Notes under the pieces: model-generated
Database searches by the model: none
What the model was told of the DNA's origin: nothing
Seen by the model: the letters and a program-made list of their open reading frames with translations, nothing else
NCBI RefSeq assembly: GCF_009935845.1
Contig: NZ_QWEK01000033.1
Coordinates: 1-44,886 of the forward strand
Length of the DNA stretch: 44,886 bases
From: Pseudoflavonifractor sp. 524-17
GTDB lineage: Bacteria > Bacillota > Clostridia > Oscillospirales > Oscillospiraceae
Direction: 5' to 3'
Program-made: the position numbers and the translations under genes
Part shown: positions 17,055 to 25,074 of the stretch, one piece after another
Layout: each line of letters begins with the position of its first letter
Numbering within the stretch: the stretch's first letter is position 1

Positions 17055-17765
17055 ATGGAAAAGCGCGAACAGCTGTACGAGGGCAAGGCCAAGAAGGTCT
17101 ACGCCACTGACGACCCCAATCTGGTCATCGTCTCCTATAAGGACGACGCCACCGCCTTCAACGGCCTGAAAAAGGGCACCATCACCGGCAAGGGGGCCAT
17201 CAACAACAAGATGACCAACCACCTGATGCGCAAGCTGGCCCAGTCCGGCGTGCCCACCCACTTTGTGGAGCAGCTCAGCGACCGGGACACGGTGGTGAAG
17301 AAGGTGTCCATCGTCCCCCTGGAGGTCATCGTCCGTAATATCTCCGCCGGCTCCTTCGCCAAGCACTACGGCGTGGAGGAGGGCATCGTCTTTGACGCCC
17401 CCACCATTGAGTTCTCCTATAAAAACGACGACCTGGGCGACCCTCTGCTCAACGAGTACCACGCCCTGGCTCTGAAGCTGGCCACCCGGGAGGAGATCGA
17501 CCTCATCAAAAAGTACGCCTTTGCCGTCAACGACTTCCTCAAGTCCTTCATGAAGGGCATCGGCATCGACTTGGTGGACTTCAAGCTGGAGTTCGGCAAG
17601 ACCAGCGACGGCGCCATTGTCCTGGCGGACGAGATCAGCCCAGACACCTGCCGCCTGTGGGACGAGAAGACCCATGAAAAGCTGGACAAGGACCGCTTCC
17701 GCCGGGATTTGGGCGGCGCGGAGGAGGCCTATGAGGAGGTCATGCGCCGCCTCATGGGCGACTAA
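17055..17765 (+). CDS. purC: SAICAR synthetase, 236 aa
   Basis: It joins CAIR and aspartate with ATP to give SAICAR. Motifs are LYEGKAKKVYATDDPNLVI at the N-terminus, GKGAINNKMTNHLMRKL, VEVIVRNISAGSFAK-type sequence (LEVIVRNISAGSFAKHYG) and the C-terminal LADEISPDTCRLWD. Length is typical for the small bacterial form. GGAGAG precedes the ATG at good spacing. Second gene of the operon, 42 bases after purE. Confidence 0.97.
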   Translation: MEKREQLYEGKAKKVYATDDPNLVIVSYKDDATAFNGLKKGTITGKGAINNKMTNHLMRKLAQSGVPTHFVEQLSDRDTVVKKVSIVPLEVIVRNISAGSFAKHYGVEEGIVFDAPTIEFSYKNDDLGDPLLNEYHALALKLATREEIDLIKKYAFAVNDFLKSFMKGIGIDLVDFKLEFGKTSDGAIVLADEISPDTCRLWDEKTHEKLDKDRFRRDLGGAEEAYEEVMRRLMGD

Positions 17766-17790
17766 ATCGCTGTACTGACGGTATCTTAGA

Positions 17791-17856
17791 GGCTGTACCG
17801 ATAGCCGCGGCACAAAACTCTGCGGCCAAAACGATGTGTCTTGGCGATTGGTACCG
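17791..17856 (+). repeat. Intergenic element (copy A) between purC and purF
   Basis: This 66-base segment begins GCTGTACCGATAGCC and ends in an imperfect inverted copy (GGCGATTGGTACC), with GCGGCACAAAA and a CGGCCAAAAC block inside. A related segment lies after purD (26337-26416). It may be a small dispersed palindromic element or a shared RNA structure. Confidence 0.35.
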
Positions 17857-17924
17857 TTTCTTACTCTGGCGGGCCGGCTGCATTTTGCCGGTCCGTCCCC
17901 ATACTTTCACGGGAGGAACGAATA

Positions 17925-19352
17925 TTGGGCGGTTTTTTTGGCGCGGTCTCCAGGCGGGACTGTGTGCTGGATCTCTTTTTCGGCGTGGACTACCACTCCC
18001 ACCTGGGCACCCGCCGGGGCGGCATGATTGTGTTCGACCAGGACAGGGGATTTCAGCGTCAGATTCACAACATTGAAAATACCCCGTTCCGCACCAAGTT
18101 TGAAAAGGACTTGGGCAATTTCTCCGGCCGCAGCGGCATCGGCTGCATCAGCGACACCGACCCCCAGCCCCTGCTGGTGCGCTCCCACCTGGGGCTGTTC
18201 GCCATCACTACCGTGGGCATCATCAACAACGCCCAGGAGCTGGTGGAGCAGTACTTCGACAACGGCACCGGCACCCAGTTCATGGCTATGAGCTCCGGCA
18301 AGGTCAACTCCACCGAGCTCACTGCCGCCCTCATCAACCAGAAGGACAACTTTGTGGACGGCATCCGCCACGCCCAGGAGGTCATTGACGGCTCCGCCAC
18401 CATCCTCCTGCTCACCTCCGGCGGGGAGATCATCGCCGCCCGGGACAAGCTGGGCCGCCTGCCGGTGCTGGTGGGCCGGGATGAGGAGGGCTGCTGCGTC
18501 TCCTTTGAGTCCTTCGCCTACCACAAGCTGGGCTACGGCGACTACTACGAGCTGGGCCCCCGGGAGATCGTCAGGGTCACCCCCGACGGGCTGGAGTCCC
18601 TCTCTCCCCCCGGCGCCGAGATGAAGATCTGCGCCTTTCTGTGGAGCTACTACGGCTACCCCAACTCCAATTACGAGGGGGTCAACGTGGAGGTCATGCG
18701 CTACCGCAACGGCGAGATCATGGCCCAGGCCGACCGGGAGCGGGGGAGCGCTCAGGACGTGGACTTTGTGGCCGGGGTACCGGACTCCGGCCTGCCCCAC
18801 GCCATCGGGTACTCCAACGCCAGCGGCAAGCCCTTCGCCCGGCCCTTTGTCAAGTACACCCCCACCTGGCCCCGCTCCTTCATGCCGGACAACCAGAAGG
18901 TGCGCAGCCAGGTGGCCAAGATGAAGCAGATCCCCGTGCCGGAGCTCATTGAGGACAAAAAGCTCCTGCTGGTGGACGACTCCATTGTCCGGGGCACCCA
19001 GATGCGGGAGACGGTGGACTTTCTCTACGAGTCCGGCGCCAAGGAGGTCCACATCCGCTCCGCCTGCCCCCCTATTATGTACGGCTGCAAGTTTCTGAAC
19101 TTCTCCTCCAGCAAGTCTGAGATGGAACTCATCACCCGCCGCACCGTCCAGGAGCTGGAGGGGGACGAGGGGCAAAAGCATCTGGACGAGTACGCCGACG
19201 CCCGCACCCGGCGGGGCGGATGTATGCTGGATGCCATCTGCAAAAAGCTCCGCTTTACCTCCCTGGGCTTCCAGTCCCTGGACGGCCTGCTGGACGCCAT
19301 CGGCATTGACAAGGATAAAATCTGTACCTACTGCTGGACGGGAAAAGAGTAA
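17925..19352 (+). CDS. purF: Amidophosphoribosyltransferase homologue lacking the N-terminal catalytic Cys, 475 aa
   Basis: The expected role is the first committed step of purine synthesis, PRPP to phosphoribosylamine. The PRPP-binding loop is intact ([17 protein letters not shown], near residue 350). Putative [4Fe-4S] ligand cysteines are at 236, 381 or 388, 467 and 470, in Bacillus-like positions. However, the N-terminus reads M-G-G-F-F-G where glutamine-dependent enzymes have (propeptide)-C-G-x-F-G, so the Ntn nucleophile cysteine is missing. The usual HRGQES loop is replaced by SHLGTRRGG. The start is TTG at 17925, with GGGAGG 8 bases upstream. An ammonia-dependent or partner-dependent enzyme, or a regulatory paralogue, is inferred. 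The position between purC and purM supports a purine role. Confidence 0.88.
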   Translation: MGGFFGAVSRRDCVLDLFFGVDYHSHLGTRRGGMIVFDQDRGFQRQIHNIENTPFRTKFEKDLGNFSGRSGIGCISDTDPQPLLVRSHLGLFAITTVGIINNAQELVEQYFDNGTGTQFMAMSSGKVNSTELTAALINQKDNFVDGIRHAQEVIDGSATILLLTSGGEIIAARDKLGRLPVLVGRDEEGCCVSFESFAYHKLGYGDYYELGPREIVRVTPDGLESLSPPGAEMKICAFLWSYYGYPNSNYEGVNVEVMRYRNGEIMAQADRERGSAQDVDFVAGVPDSGLPHAIGYSNASGKPFARPFVKYTPTWPRSFMPDNQKVRSQVAKMKQIPVPELIEDKKLLLVDDSIVRGTQMRETVDFLYESGAKEVHIRSACPPIMYGCKFLNFSSSKSEMELITRRTVQELEGDEGQKHLDEYADARTRRGGCMLDAICKKLRFTSLGFQSLDGLLDAIGIDKDKICTYCWTGKE

Positions 19353-19369
19353 TATTCTGGAGGTTTATG

Positions 19370-20413
19370 ATGAACAACTCCCATTCCGAATCTTACGCCG
19401 CCGCCGGCGTGGATGTCACCGCCGGCTATGAGGCGGTCAAGCGCATCAAGCCCATGGTGGAGTCCACCTATATCCCCGGAGTGATGGGCACGCTGGGTGG
19501 CTTCGGCGGCATGTTCGCCCCCGATTTTACCGGGATGAAGAAGCCGGTGCTGGTCTCCGGCACCGACGGCGTGGGCACCAAGCTCAAGCTGGCCTTCCTC
19601 ATGGACAAGCACGACACGGTGGGCATTGACTGCGTGGCCATGTGCGTCAACGACATCATCTGCGGCGGCGCCGCCCCCCTGTTCTTCCTGGACTACATCG
19701 CCTGCGGCAAGAACGACCCAAACCGCATCGCTGCCATTGTCTCCGGCATCACCGAGGGCTGCCGTCAGGCGGGCTGCGCCCTGGTGGGGGGGGAGACCGC
19801 GGAAATGCCTGGCTTCTACCCCCCGGAGGAGTACGATCTGGCCGGCTTCTCCGTGGGGCTGGCGGACGAGGAGAAGATCATCGACGGCAAAGACCTCCGG
19901 GCGGGGGACGCACTCATCGGCCTGGCCTCCTCCGGCGTCCACTCCAACGGCTTTTCTCTGGTACGCAAGGTCTTTGACGTGAACGCCAAGAACCTCAGCG
20001 TGTACCACGACGAGCTGGGCCGCACCCTGGGAGAGGCCCTGCTGGAGCCCACCCGCATCTATGTCCAGGCGGTCAAGGCCCTCCTGCTCAACGGCGTAAA
20101 GCTCTGCGCGGTAAGCCATATCACCGGCGGCGGCTTCTATGAGAATGTGCCCCGGATGATGACCAACGGCCTCACCGCCGCCATCCAGACCGCCTCCTTC
20201 CCCCACCTCCCTATTTTTGACCTAATCCAGCGCACGGGGAATATCCCCACCCGGGATATGTACAATACCTTTAATATGGGCATCGGCATGATTTTGGCCA
20301 TCCCCGGCAATCAGACCGGCCTGGCCCTGGACGTGCTCACTGCCGTGGGCGAACAGGCCTACCAGATCGGCGAGGTAATCCCCGGCGGCGGCGGCGTAGT
20401 CCTGGATCTGTAA
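19370..20413 (+). CDS. purM: Phosphoribosylformylglycinamidine cyclo-ligase (AIR synthetase), 347 aa
   Basis: It closes the imidazole ring (FGAM to AIR, ATP-dependent). Motifs are [39 protein letters not shown], the metal-binding [10 protein letters not shown] segment, GGETAEMPG and GIGMILAIP. Length is typical. Two adjacent ATGs (19367 and 19370) occur; the second has better spacing (6 bases) from GGAGG and is used here. It follows purF by 17 bases, consistent with co-transcription. Confidence 0.97.
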   Translation: MNNSHSESYAAAGVDVTAGYEAVKRIKPMVESTYIPGVMGTLGGFGGMFAPDFTGMKKPVLVSGTDGVGTKLKLAFLMDKHDTVGIDCVAMCVNDIICGGAAPLFFLDYIACGKNDPNRIAAIVSGITEGCRQAGCALVGGETAEMPGFYPPEEYDLAGFSVGLADEEKIIDGKDLRAGDALIGLASSGVHSNGFSLVRKVFDVNAKNLSVYHDELGRTLGEALLEPTRIYVQAVKALLLNGVKLCAVSHITGGGFYENVPRMMTNGLTAAIQTASFPHLPIFDLIQRTGNIPTRDMYNTFNMGIGMILAIPGNQTGLALDVLTAVGEQAYQIGEVIPGGGGVVLDL

Positions 20414-20428
20414 CCCATGGAGCGCGCC

Positions 20429-21070
20429 ATGACAAAAAAGATTGCGGTTCTCGTGTCCGGCGGCGGCACCAACCTCCAGGCCCTCATCGACGCCCAGGAT
20501 CGGGGGGAGCTGGGGGGCGGCGTCCTCACCGCCGTCGTGTCCTCCGCCCCCGGCGTTTTCGCGCTGGAGCGGGCTCAAAAGGCGGGCATCCCCACCTATG
20601 TCATCTCCCGAAAGGACTTCCCTGACAGCGCCGCCATGACCCGGGCCATCACCGCCCAGCTCCAGGCGCTGGAGATCGATCTGGTGGTGCTGGCCGGATT
20701 CCTTCACATCCTCACTTCAGAGATTGTCCGCGCCTTCCCTAACGCCATTCTCAACGTCCACCCTGCCCTGATCCCCTCTTTCTGCGGCAAAGGGGCCTAT
20801 GGCCTCCATGTCCATGAGCAGGCCCTGGCCTACGGCGTAACAGTCACCGGCGCCACCGTCCACCTGGTCAACGAGCAGGCCGACGGCGGACCCATCGTCC
20901 TGCAAAAGGCGGTGGACATCCTGCCAGACGACACACCCGAGACCTTACAGCGCCGGGTCATGGAGCAGGCCGAGTGGATACTGCTCCCCCGGGCGGTGTC
21001 TCTTTTCTGCCAGGATCAGCTGGCCGTGGAGGGCCGCGCGGTGCGAATTTTAGGAGACGCTATGCTATGA
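20429..21070 (+). CDS. purN: Phosphoribosylglycinamide formyltransferase (10-formyl-THF dependent), 213 aa
   Basis: It transfers a formyl group to GAR. The N-terminus IAVLVSGGGTNLQALIDA is diagnostic. The catalytic Asn-His-Asp set lies in ILNVHPALIPSF and in VNEQADGGPIVLQ. Length matches PurN (about 190-215). An ATG at 20417 opens the same frame, but the ATG at 20429 has GGAG 6 bases upstream and directly precedes the conserved start TKKIAVL. The TGA stop overlaps the start of a tiny ORF (ATGA). Confidence 0.96.
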   Translation: MTKKIAVLVSGGGTNLQALIDAQDRGELGGGVLTAVVSSAPGVFALERAQKAGIPTYVISRKDFPDSAAMTRAITAQLQALEIDLVVLAGFLHILTSEIVRAFPNAILNVHPALIPSFCGKGAYGLHVHEQALAYGVTVTGATVHLVNEQADGGPIVLQKAVDILPDDTPETLQRRVMEQAEWILLPRAVSLFCQDQLAVEGRAVRILGDAML

Positions 21071-21126
21071 TTGGGGAGTGGGAGCGCTGCCGGATCTGGC
21101 TGAGCCGCTTTTTAGAAGAATACTGA
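21067..21126 (+). CDS. Possible 19-residue peptide overlapping purN
   Basis: ATG at 21067 overlaps the purN TGA as ATGA, with AGGAG 10 bases upstream. The frame encodes MIGEWERCRIWLSRFLEEY and stops 27 bases before purO. It is amphipathic and charged. It could be a coupled micro-protein or only a device to pass ribosomes to purO. No homologue is known to me. Confidence 0.3.
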   Translation: MIGEWERCRIWLSRFLEEY

Positions 21127-21153
21127 CCGGATGGAACGGAAAGGAAGATCGTT

Positions 21154-21864
21154 TTGAACACACTGGATCTCTTCCAGCTTTTGGAGCAAAACCCCTACCC
21201 TGGCCGGGGCATTGTCCTGGGCCGCTCGGCGGACAACAAAAAGGCGGTGATGGCCTACTTCATCATGGGCCGCAGCGAGAACAGCCGCAACCGGGTCTTT
21301 GAGGAGACGCAGGACGGTATCCGTACAAAGGCCTTCGACGAGAGCAAAATGACCGACCCCTCCCTGATTATTTACCACCCGGTCCGGCACCTGCCCAACG
21401 GCCTCACCGTAGTCACCAACGGGGACCAGACCGACACCATCCGGGACGCTATCGCCCAGGGCCACTGCTACCGCCACGCCCTGAATGCCCGGTCTTTTGA
21501 GCCGGACGGCCCTAACTTCACCCCCCGCATCTCCGGCGTAGTCAAGCCCAACGGCGCCTATAACCTGTCCATTCTCAAGAGCTTGGACGGGGATCCCGCC
21601 TGCTGCTGCCGGTACTTTTTTGAGTATGACGCCCCTACCGCCGGGACGGGCCACTTCATCCACACCTACCAGGGAGACGGAACTCCCCTGCCCTCCTTTG
21701 AGGGGGAGCCCCGCCGGATCTCCCTGGATGCCCCTGACGCCAAAGCTTTGGCCGGCCGGCTGTGGGCCAGTCTGAACGGGGATAACAAGGTTTCTCTCTT
21801 CGTGCGCTTCCTCTCCCTGGACAGCGGCGAAGCCGATACGGTCATTCTCAATAAGCACGCCTGA
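21154..21864 (+). CDS. purO: PurO-type IMP cyclohydrolase, 236 aa
   Basis: It cyclises FAICAR to IMP, the last step of the pathway. The sequence matches the IMP_cyclohyd family first known from archaea (PurO) and now seen in clostridia: PYPGRGIVLGRSADNKKAVMAYFIMGRSENSRNR in two adjacent motifs, then IRTKAFDESKMTDPSLIIYHP and the FTPRISG segment. Length is right. The start is TTG at 21154, with AAAGGAAG at normal spacing. It replaces the IMPCH domain missing from the stand-alone AICAR transformylase two genes downstream. Confidence 0.9.
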   Translation: MNTLDLFQLLEQNPYPGRGIVLGRSADNKKAVMAYFIMGRSENSRNRVFEETQDGIRTKAFDESKMTDPSLIIYHPVRHLPNGLTVVTNGDQTDTIRDAIAQGHCYRHALNARSFEPDGPNFTPRISGVVKPNGAYNLSILKSLDGDPACCCRYFFEYDAPTAGTGHFIHTYQGDGTPLPSFEGEPRRISLDAPDAKALAGRLWASLNGDNKVSLFVRFLSLDSGEADTVILNKHA

Positions 21865-21911
21865 CTGCCGCCAATGCGGAACAGGTTTTGACGATTAAGG
21901 AGGCGCGTACT

Positions 21912-23042
21912 ATGGACCTGTCAACCCTGGTTGACTTTACCCCTCTGGACACCGGGCTGGGCCAGCCGGTCCGGGAACTGGAGCAGTCCTATCGGGACGC
22001 GGCGTCCCGCCCCCGCACCCCCTGCGGCCGGGACGCCTTTCTGGCCCTGCTGGCGGGTGTGCCCGCCCTGCGCAAGACCCCCGGTATTCCCCCGCCGGCC
22101 CAGTCCGGCCCCAGTCACTTCAGCGCCCTCCCCCTGTGCGCCACGCCGGAGGACGCGGACCTCTGCCAGGCCCATCTGAAGGAGATCTTCGGCATCACCG
22201 GCCGGGAGAGTATGCTGGAGTTTTGTAACCAGCAGCTGCGCTGCCACTCCAACTATCTGGATTTTGAGGGCTTCTGGGAAGGTCGTCCCCCCTTTGACCC
22301 CACGCCCCTCATCAAGGACGGCCCCAGCTTCTTCACCATCGCCCGGGACTTTTCCGCCCAGTTTTATCCCATTGCAGGTCATCGGGGCTATCTGGCCTGG
22401 GACATCAGCGAGTGTGTGGGCCACCTCCGGGCGGCCTACGCCTGCGGCCTCATCACCCGGGAGGATCTGGACGAGCTGGCAGAGCACTGGATTGTCCAGG
22501 CCCAGGCTTTCCACAGCTGGCCGGAGTTCGCCGTCAGTCTGGTATGCGGCGCGCTGTACTGGGATTTCCGGGGCGGCGCCAAGCTCCCCGCCCTGGAAAA
22601 GAGCTTGGACCTGTGGCTGCGTCTGGTCCGAATGCTTTTGGACGACGGCGCCGCCTGGGGCGGCGGCTTCTGGTATACTCCGCCCCGGAAAAAGGAGTAT
22701 CTCCTCTGGCCGCCGGAGTTCCGGCTCTATTTGCCGGACTGGGGGGAACCCAACGGCTGCCTCGCCACCGACCACATCACGGTGCTGGGCAAAAAGGTGG
22801 GCTGGTGCTACCGGGAGGAGCCAGACGGCCAGTTCCCTGACAGCGGCTGGCGCTTTTTCTCCGGGGAGGAGAGCGACAGCTATATCAGCGACTTGGCCCA
22901 CACGGACGTCTATGACCTGAACACCATCTGCAACTACGACCCGGATGTGATTCCTCTTCTTCGCGCCCCTTATGGCACCGCCTACGTCCGCGGCGCAGAC
23001 GGGAAGTTTCGCGCCGAGCCCTATCACCCGCCCAAGGACTGA
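21912..23042 (+). CDS. DUF1266-like / DUF2185 (Imm33-like) fusion protein in the purine operon, 376 aa
   Basis: I do not know a function. The middle (about 105-255) has a DUF1266-like helical pattern: AWDISECVGHLRAAYACGLIT, then WPEFAVSLVCGALYWDFRGG. The C-terminal 90 residues match DUF2185 (also called Imm33): YREEPDGQFPDSGWRFFSGE, then TICNYDPDVIPLL. DUF2185 proteins are often small cytosolic proteins in toxin-immunity or unassigned contexts. The ATG at 21912 has AAGGAGG 8 bases upstream. It lies between purO and the AICAR transformylase with short spacers, so is co-expressed with purine synthesis. A housekeeping or sensing role is only inference. Confidence 0.75.
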   Translation: MDLSTLVDFTPLDTGLGQPVRELEQSYRDAASRPRTPCGRDAFLALLAGVPALRKTPGIPPPAQSGPSHFSALPLCATPEDADLCQAHLKEIFGITGRESMLEFCNQQLRCHSNYLDFEGFWEGRPPFDPTPLIKDGPSFFTIARDFSAQFYPIAGHRGYLAWDISECVGHLRAAYACGLITREDLDELAEHWIVQAQAFHSWPEFAVSLVCGALYWDFRGGAKLPALEKSLDLWLRLVRMLLDDGAAWGGGFWYTPPRKKEYLLWPPEFRLYLPDWGEPNGCLATDHITVLGKKVGWCYREEPDGQFPDSGWRFFSGEESDSYISDLAHTDVYDLNTICNYDPDVIPLLRAPYGTAYVRGADGKFRAEPYHPPKD

Positions 23043-23056
23043 AAGGAGCGCAGAAC

Positions 23057-24232
23057 ATGACAGAACTGGAGCTGAAATACGGCTGCAATCCCAACCAGAA
23101 GCCGGCCCGCATTTTTATGGAGGAGGGCGAGCTGCCCCTCACCGTGCTCAACGGCAGGCCGGGCTACATCAACTTTATGGACGCCCTCAACTCCTGGCAG
23201 CTGGTGAGAGCCTTGAAACAGGCGGTGGGCCTGCCTGCCGCGGCCTCTTTCAAGCATGTCTCTCCCGCCGGGGCCGCTCTGGGCCTCCCCCTCACCGATG
23301 TGGAGCGGCAGATTTACTTCCCCCCCGAAGGAGAGCTCTCCCCCATCGCCTGCGCCTATGTTCGGGCCAGAGGCGCGGATCGGCTGTGCTCTTTCGGCGA
23401 CTGGGCCGCCCTCAGCGACGTGTGCGACGCCAGCGCCGCCCGCTGCCTGGCCGCTGAGGTATCCGACGGCGTCATCGCCCCAGGCTACACGCAGGAGGCT
23501 CTGGACATTTTGAAGGCCAAGCGCAAGGGCGGATACAACATCATTCAGATTGACCCCAGCTACACCCCCGCCCCGGTGGAACGGCGGAACATCTTCGGCA
23601 TCACCTTTGAGCAGGGATACAACAGCCTGGACATCAACGAAGCCCTGCTGGACAACATCGTGACTCAGAACAAGGAGCTGCCCCAGCAGGCAAAGAATGA
23701 CATGCTTCTCGCCCTCATCACCCTGAAATATACCCAGTCCAACTCTGTCTGTTATGTCAAGGACGGCCAGGCCATCGGCGTGGGGGCCGGGCAGCAAAGC
23801 CGCATTCACTGCACCCGTCTGGCGGGAAACAAGGCGGATATCTGGTGGCTGCGCCAGCACCCCAAGGTTCTGGAGCTGCCCTTTGTCCCCGGCATCCGCC
23901 GGCCTGATCGAGACAACGCTATCGACCTGTATATTTCCGACGACGCCCCCGCGCTCCTCCAAGACGGCGCCTGGGAGGGGATCTTCACCCAATGCCCGCA
24001 GCTGCTCACCCAGCTGGAAAAGCAGACCTGGATTGCCCGCCACCTGGACGGCGTCACTCTGGGCTCCGACGCTTTCTTCCCCTTTGGCGACAATATAGAG
24101 CGGGCCCATCAGTCGGGCGTGAAGTACATCGTCCAGCCCGGCGGATCCATCCGGGACGACCAGGTTATCTCCACGTGCGACAAGTATCAGATGGTCATGG
24201 CCTTCACCGGGGTCCGTCTGTTCCACCACTGA
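23057..24232 (+). CDS. Stand-alone AICAR transformylase (PurH C-domain only), 391 aa
   Basis: It transfers a formyl group from 10-formyl-THF to AICAR, giving FAICAR. The sequence matches the AICARFT half of PurH. Visible motifs are LKYGCNPNQKPARIF, SFKHVSPAGAA (catalytic Lys-His), YTQSNSVCYVKDGQAIGVGA, GAGQQSRIHCTRLAG, SDAFFPFGDNIERA and PGGSIRDDQVI. The N-terminal 200-residue IMP cyclohydrolase domain of classical PurH is absent. Length of 391 fits the single-domain clostridial form. The ATG follows AAAGGAG. The missing half-reaction is supplied by the PurO-type protein encoded upstream. Confidence 0.93.
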   Translation: MTELELKYGCNPNQKPARIFMEEGELPLTVLNGRPGYINFMDALNSWQLVRALKQAVGLPAAASFKHVSPAGAALGLPLTDVERQIYFPPEGELSPIACAYVRARGADRLCSFGDWAALSDVCDASAARCLAAEVSDGVIAPGYTQEALDILKAKRKGGYNIIQIDPSYTPAPVERRNIFGITFEQGYNSLDINEALLDNIVTQNKELPQQAKNDMLLALITLKYTQSNSVCYVKDGQAIGVGAGQQSRIHCTRLAGNKADIWWLRQHPKVLELPFVPGIRRPDRDNAIDLYISDDAPALLQDGAWEGIFTQCPQLLTQLEKQTWIARHLDGVTLGSDAFFPFGDNIERAHQSGVKYIVQPGGSIRDDQVISTCDKYQMVMAFTGVRLFHH

Positions 24233-24236
24233 TCGG

Positions 24237-25043
24237 ATGGAGGGACGCACCGCGGAAGGCCTCAGCGCCACCCAGTTGAAGTACATTGCCGCCCTCTTTA
24301 TGGTCATCGACCACTGGAACCACATCTTTCTGCCCCTGTCCGGCCTGGCGGCGGCCAGCCCCACCTGGTCCAATCTCTTCTATTATGTCGGGCGGGCAGC
24401 CTTCCCCATCTTTGCCTTTTTCGTGGCCGAGGGCTGCCGGAAGACCCGCGATTTCCCCCACTATCTGCTGCGGCTGGGCCTTTTTGCCCTTATCACCCAG
24501 CTTCCCTTTCTGGGCCCCTTCCGGGGACAGGGGGGCAGTATTATTCCCACCTTTTTCTTGGCCAGTCTGGCCGTCTATCTGGCCCAGCGGATGGCGTCTT
24601 TGGGCCCTGGACGGTGGCTGGCCGTCCTTCCCTGCGCGTGGCTGGCCCACTGGATGCAAAGCGACTACAGCTGGATGGGTGTGCTTACCGTAGCCGCCGT
24701 CTATCTGGCGGGAGAAACGCACCGGAACCAGCTGCTTATGCTGGGTCTGTGTACCTCCTTCCTCTACCTGGTTCAGCTTCCGGCCCAGGCGCTGGTTACC
24801 TACTGGCTCCCAGCGGGAGAGGCTCTTCTCCCTGCCCTGGCCCAGGCGCTGCCCTCCTTCCTCCGGACCTGGCTCCCCTACTATCTCCTCAGCGCCGCCG
24901 GCGCACTGGCCGCCCTTCCCCTGCTGGCCTGGTACAGCGGAGCCCGGGGCAATGGAAGCAAGTGGTTCTTTTACTGGTTTTACCCCGCCCATATGGTCGT
25001 TATCTGGGGGCTCCACTTCCTTTTCTCCACATACCTGACATAA
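24237..25043 (+). CDS. TraX-family membrane protein, 268 aa
   Basis: This is a polytopic membrane protein with about seven hydrophobic segments. The N-terminal signature LKYIAALFMVIDHWNHIFL, then GRAAFPIFAFFVAEGCRKT, is typical of the TraX family (named after the F-plasmid pilin acetylase). Family members are widespread in Firmicutes with unknown roles, and an acyltransferase-3-like activity is suspected. The ATG at 24237 begins only 4 bases after the AICAR transformylase stop and has no good ribosome-binding site, suggesting translational coupling. Why it is inside a purine operon is unclear. Confidence 0.82.
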   Translation: MEGRTAEGLSATQLKYIAALFMVIDHWNHIFLPLSGLAAASPTWSNLFYYVGRAAFPIFAFFVAEGCRKTRDFPHYLLRLGLFALITQLPFLGPFRGQGGSIIPTFFLASLAVYLAQRMASLGPGRWLAVLPCAWLAHWMQSDYSWMGVLTVAAVYLAGETHRNQLLMLGLCTSFLYLVQLPAQALVTYWLPAGEALLPALAQALPSFLRTWLPYYLLSAAGALAALPLLAWYSGARGNGSKWFFYWFYPAHMVVIWGLHFLFSTYLT

Positions 25044-25074
25044 ACCCTATCTTCTCCCCAGGAGGTTGAACACG

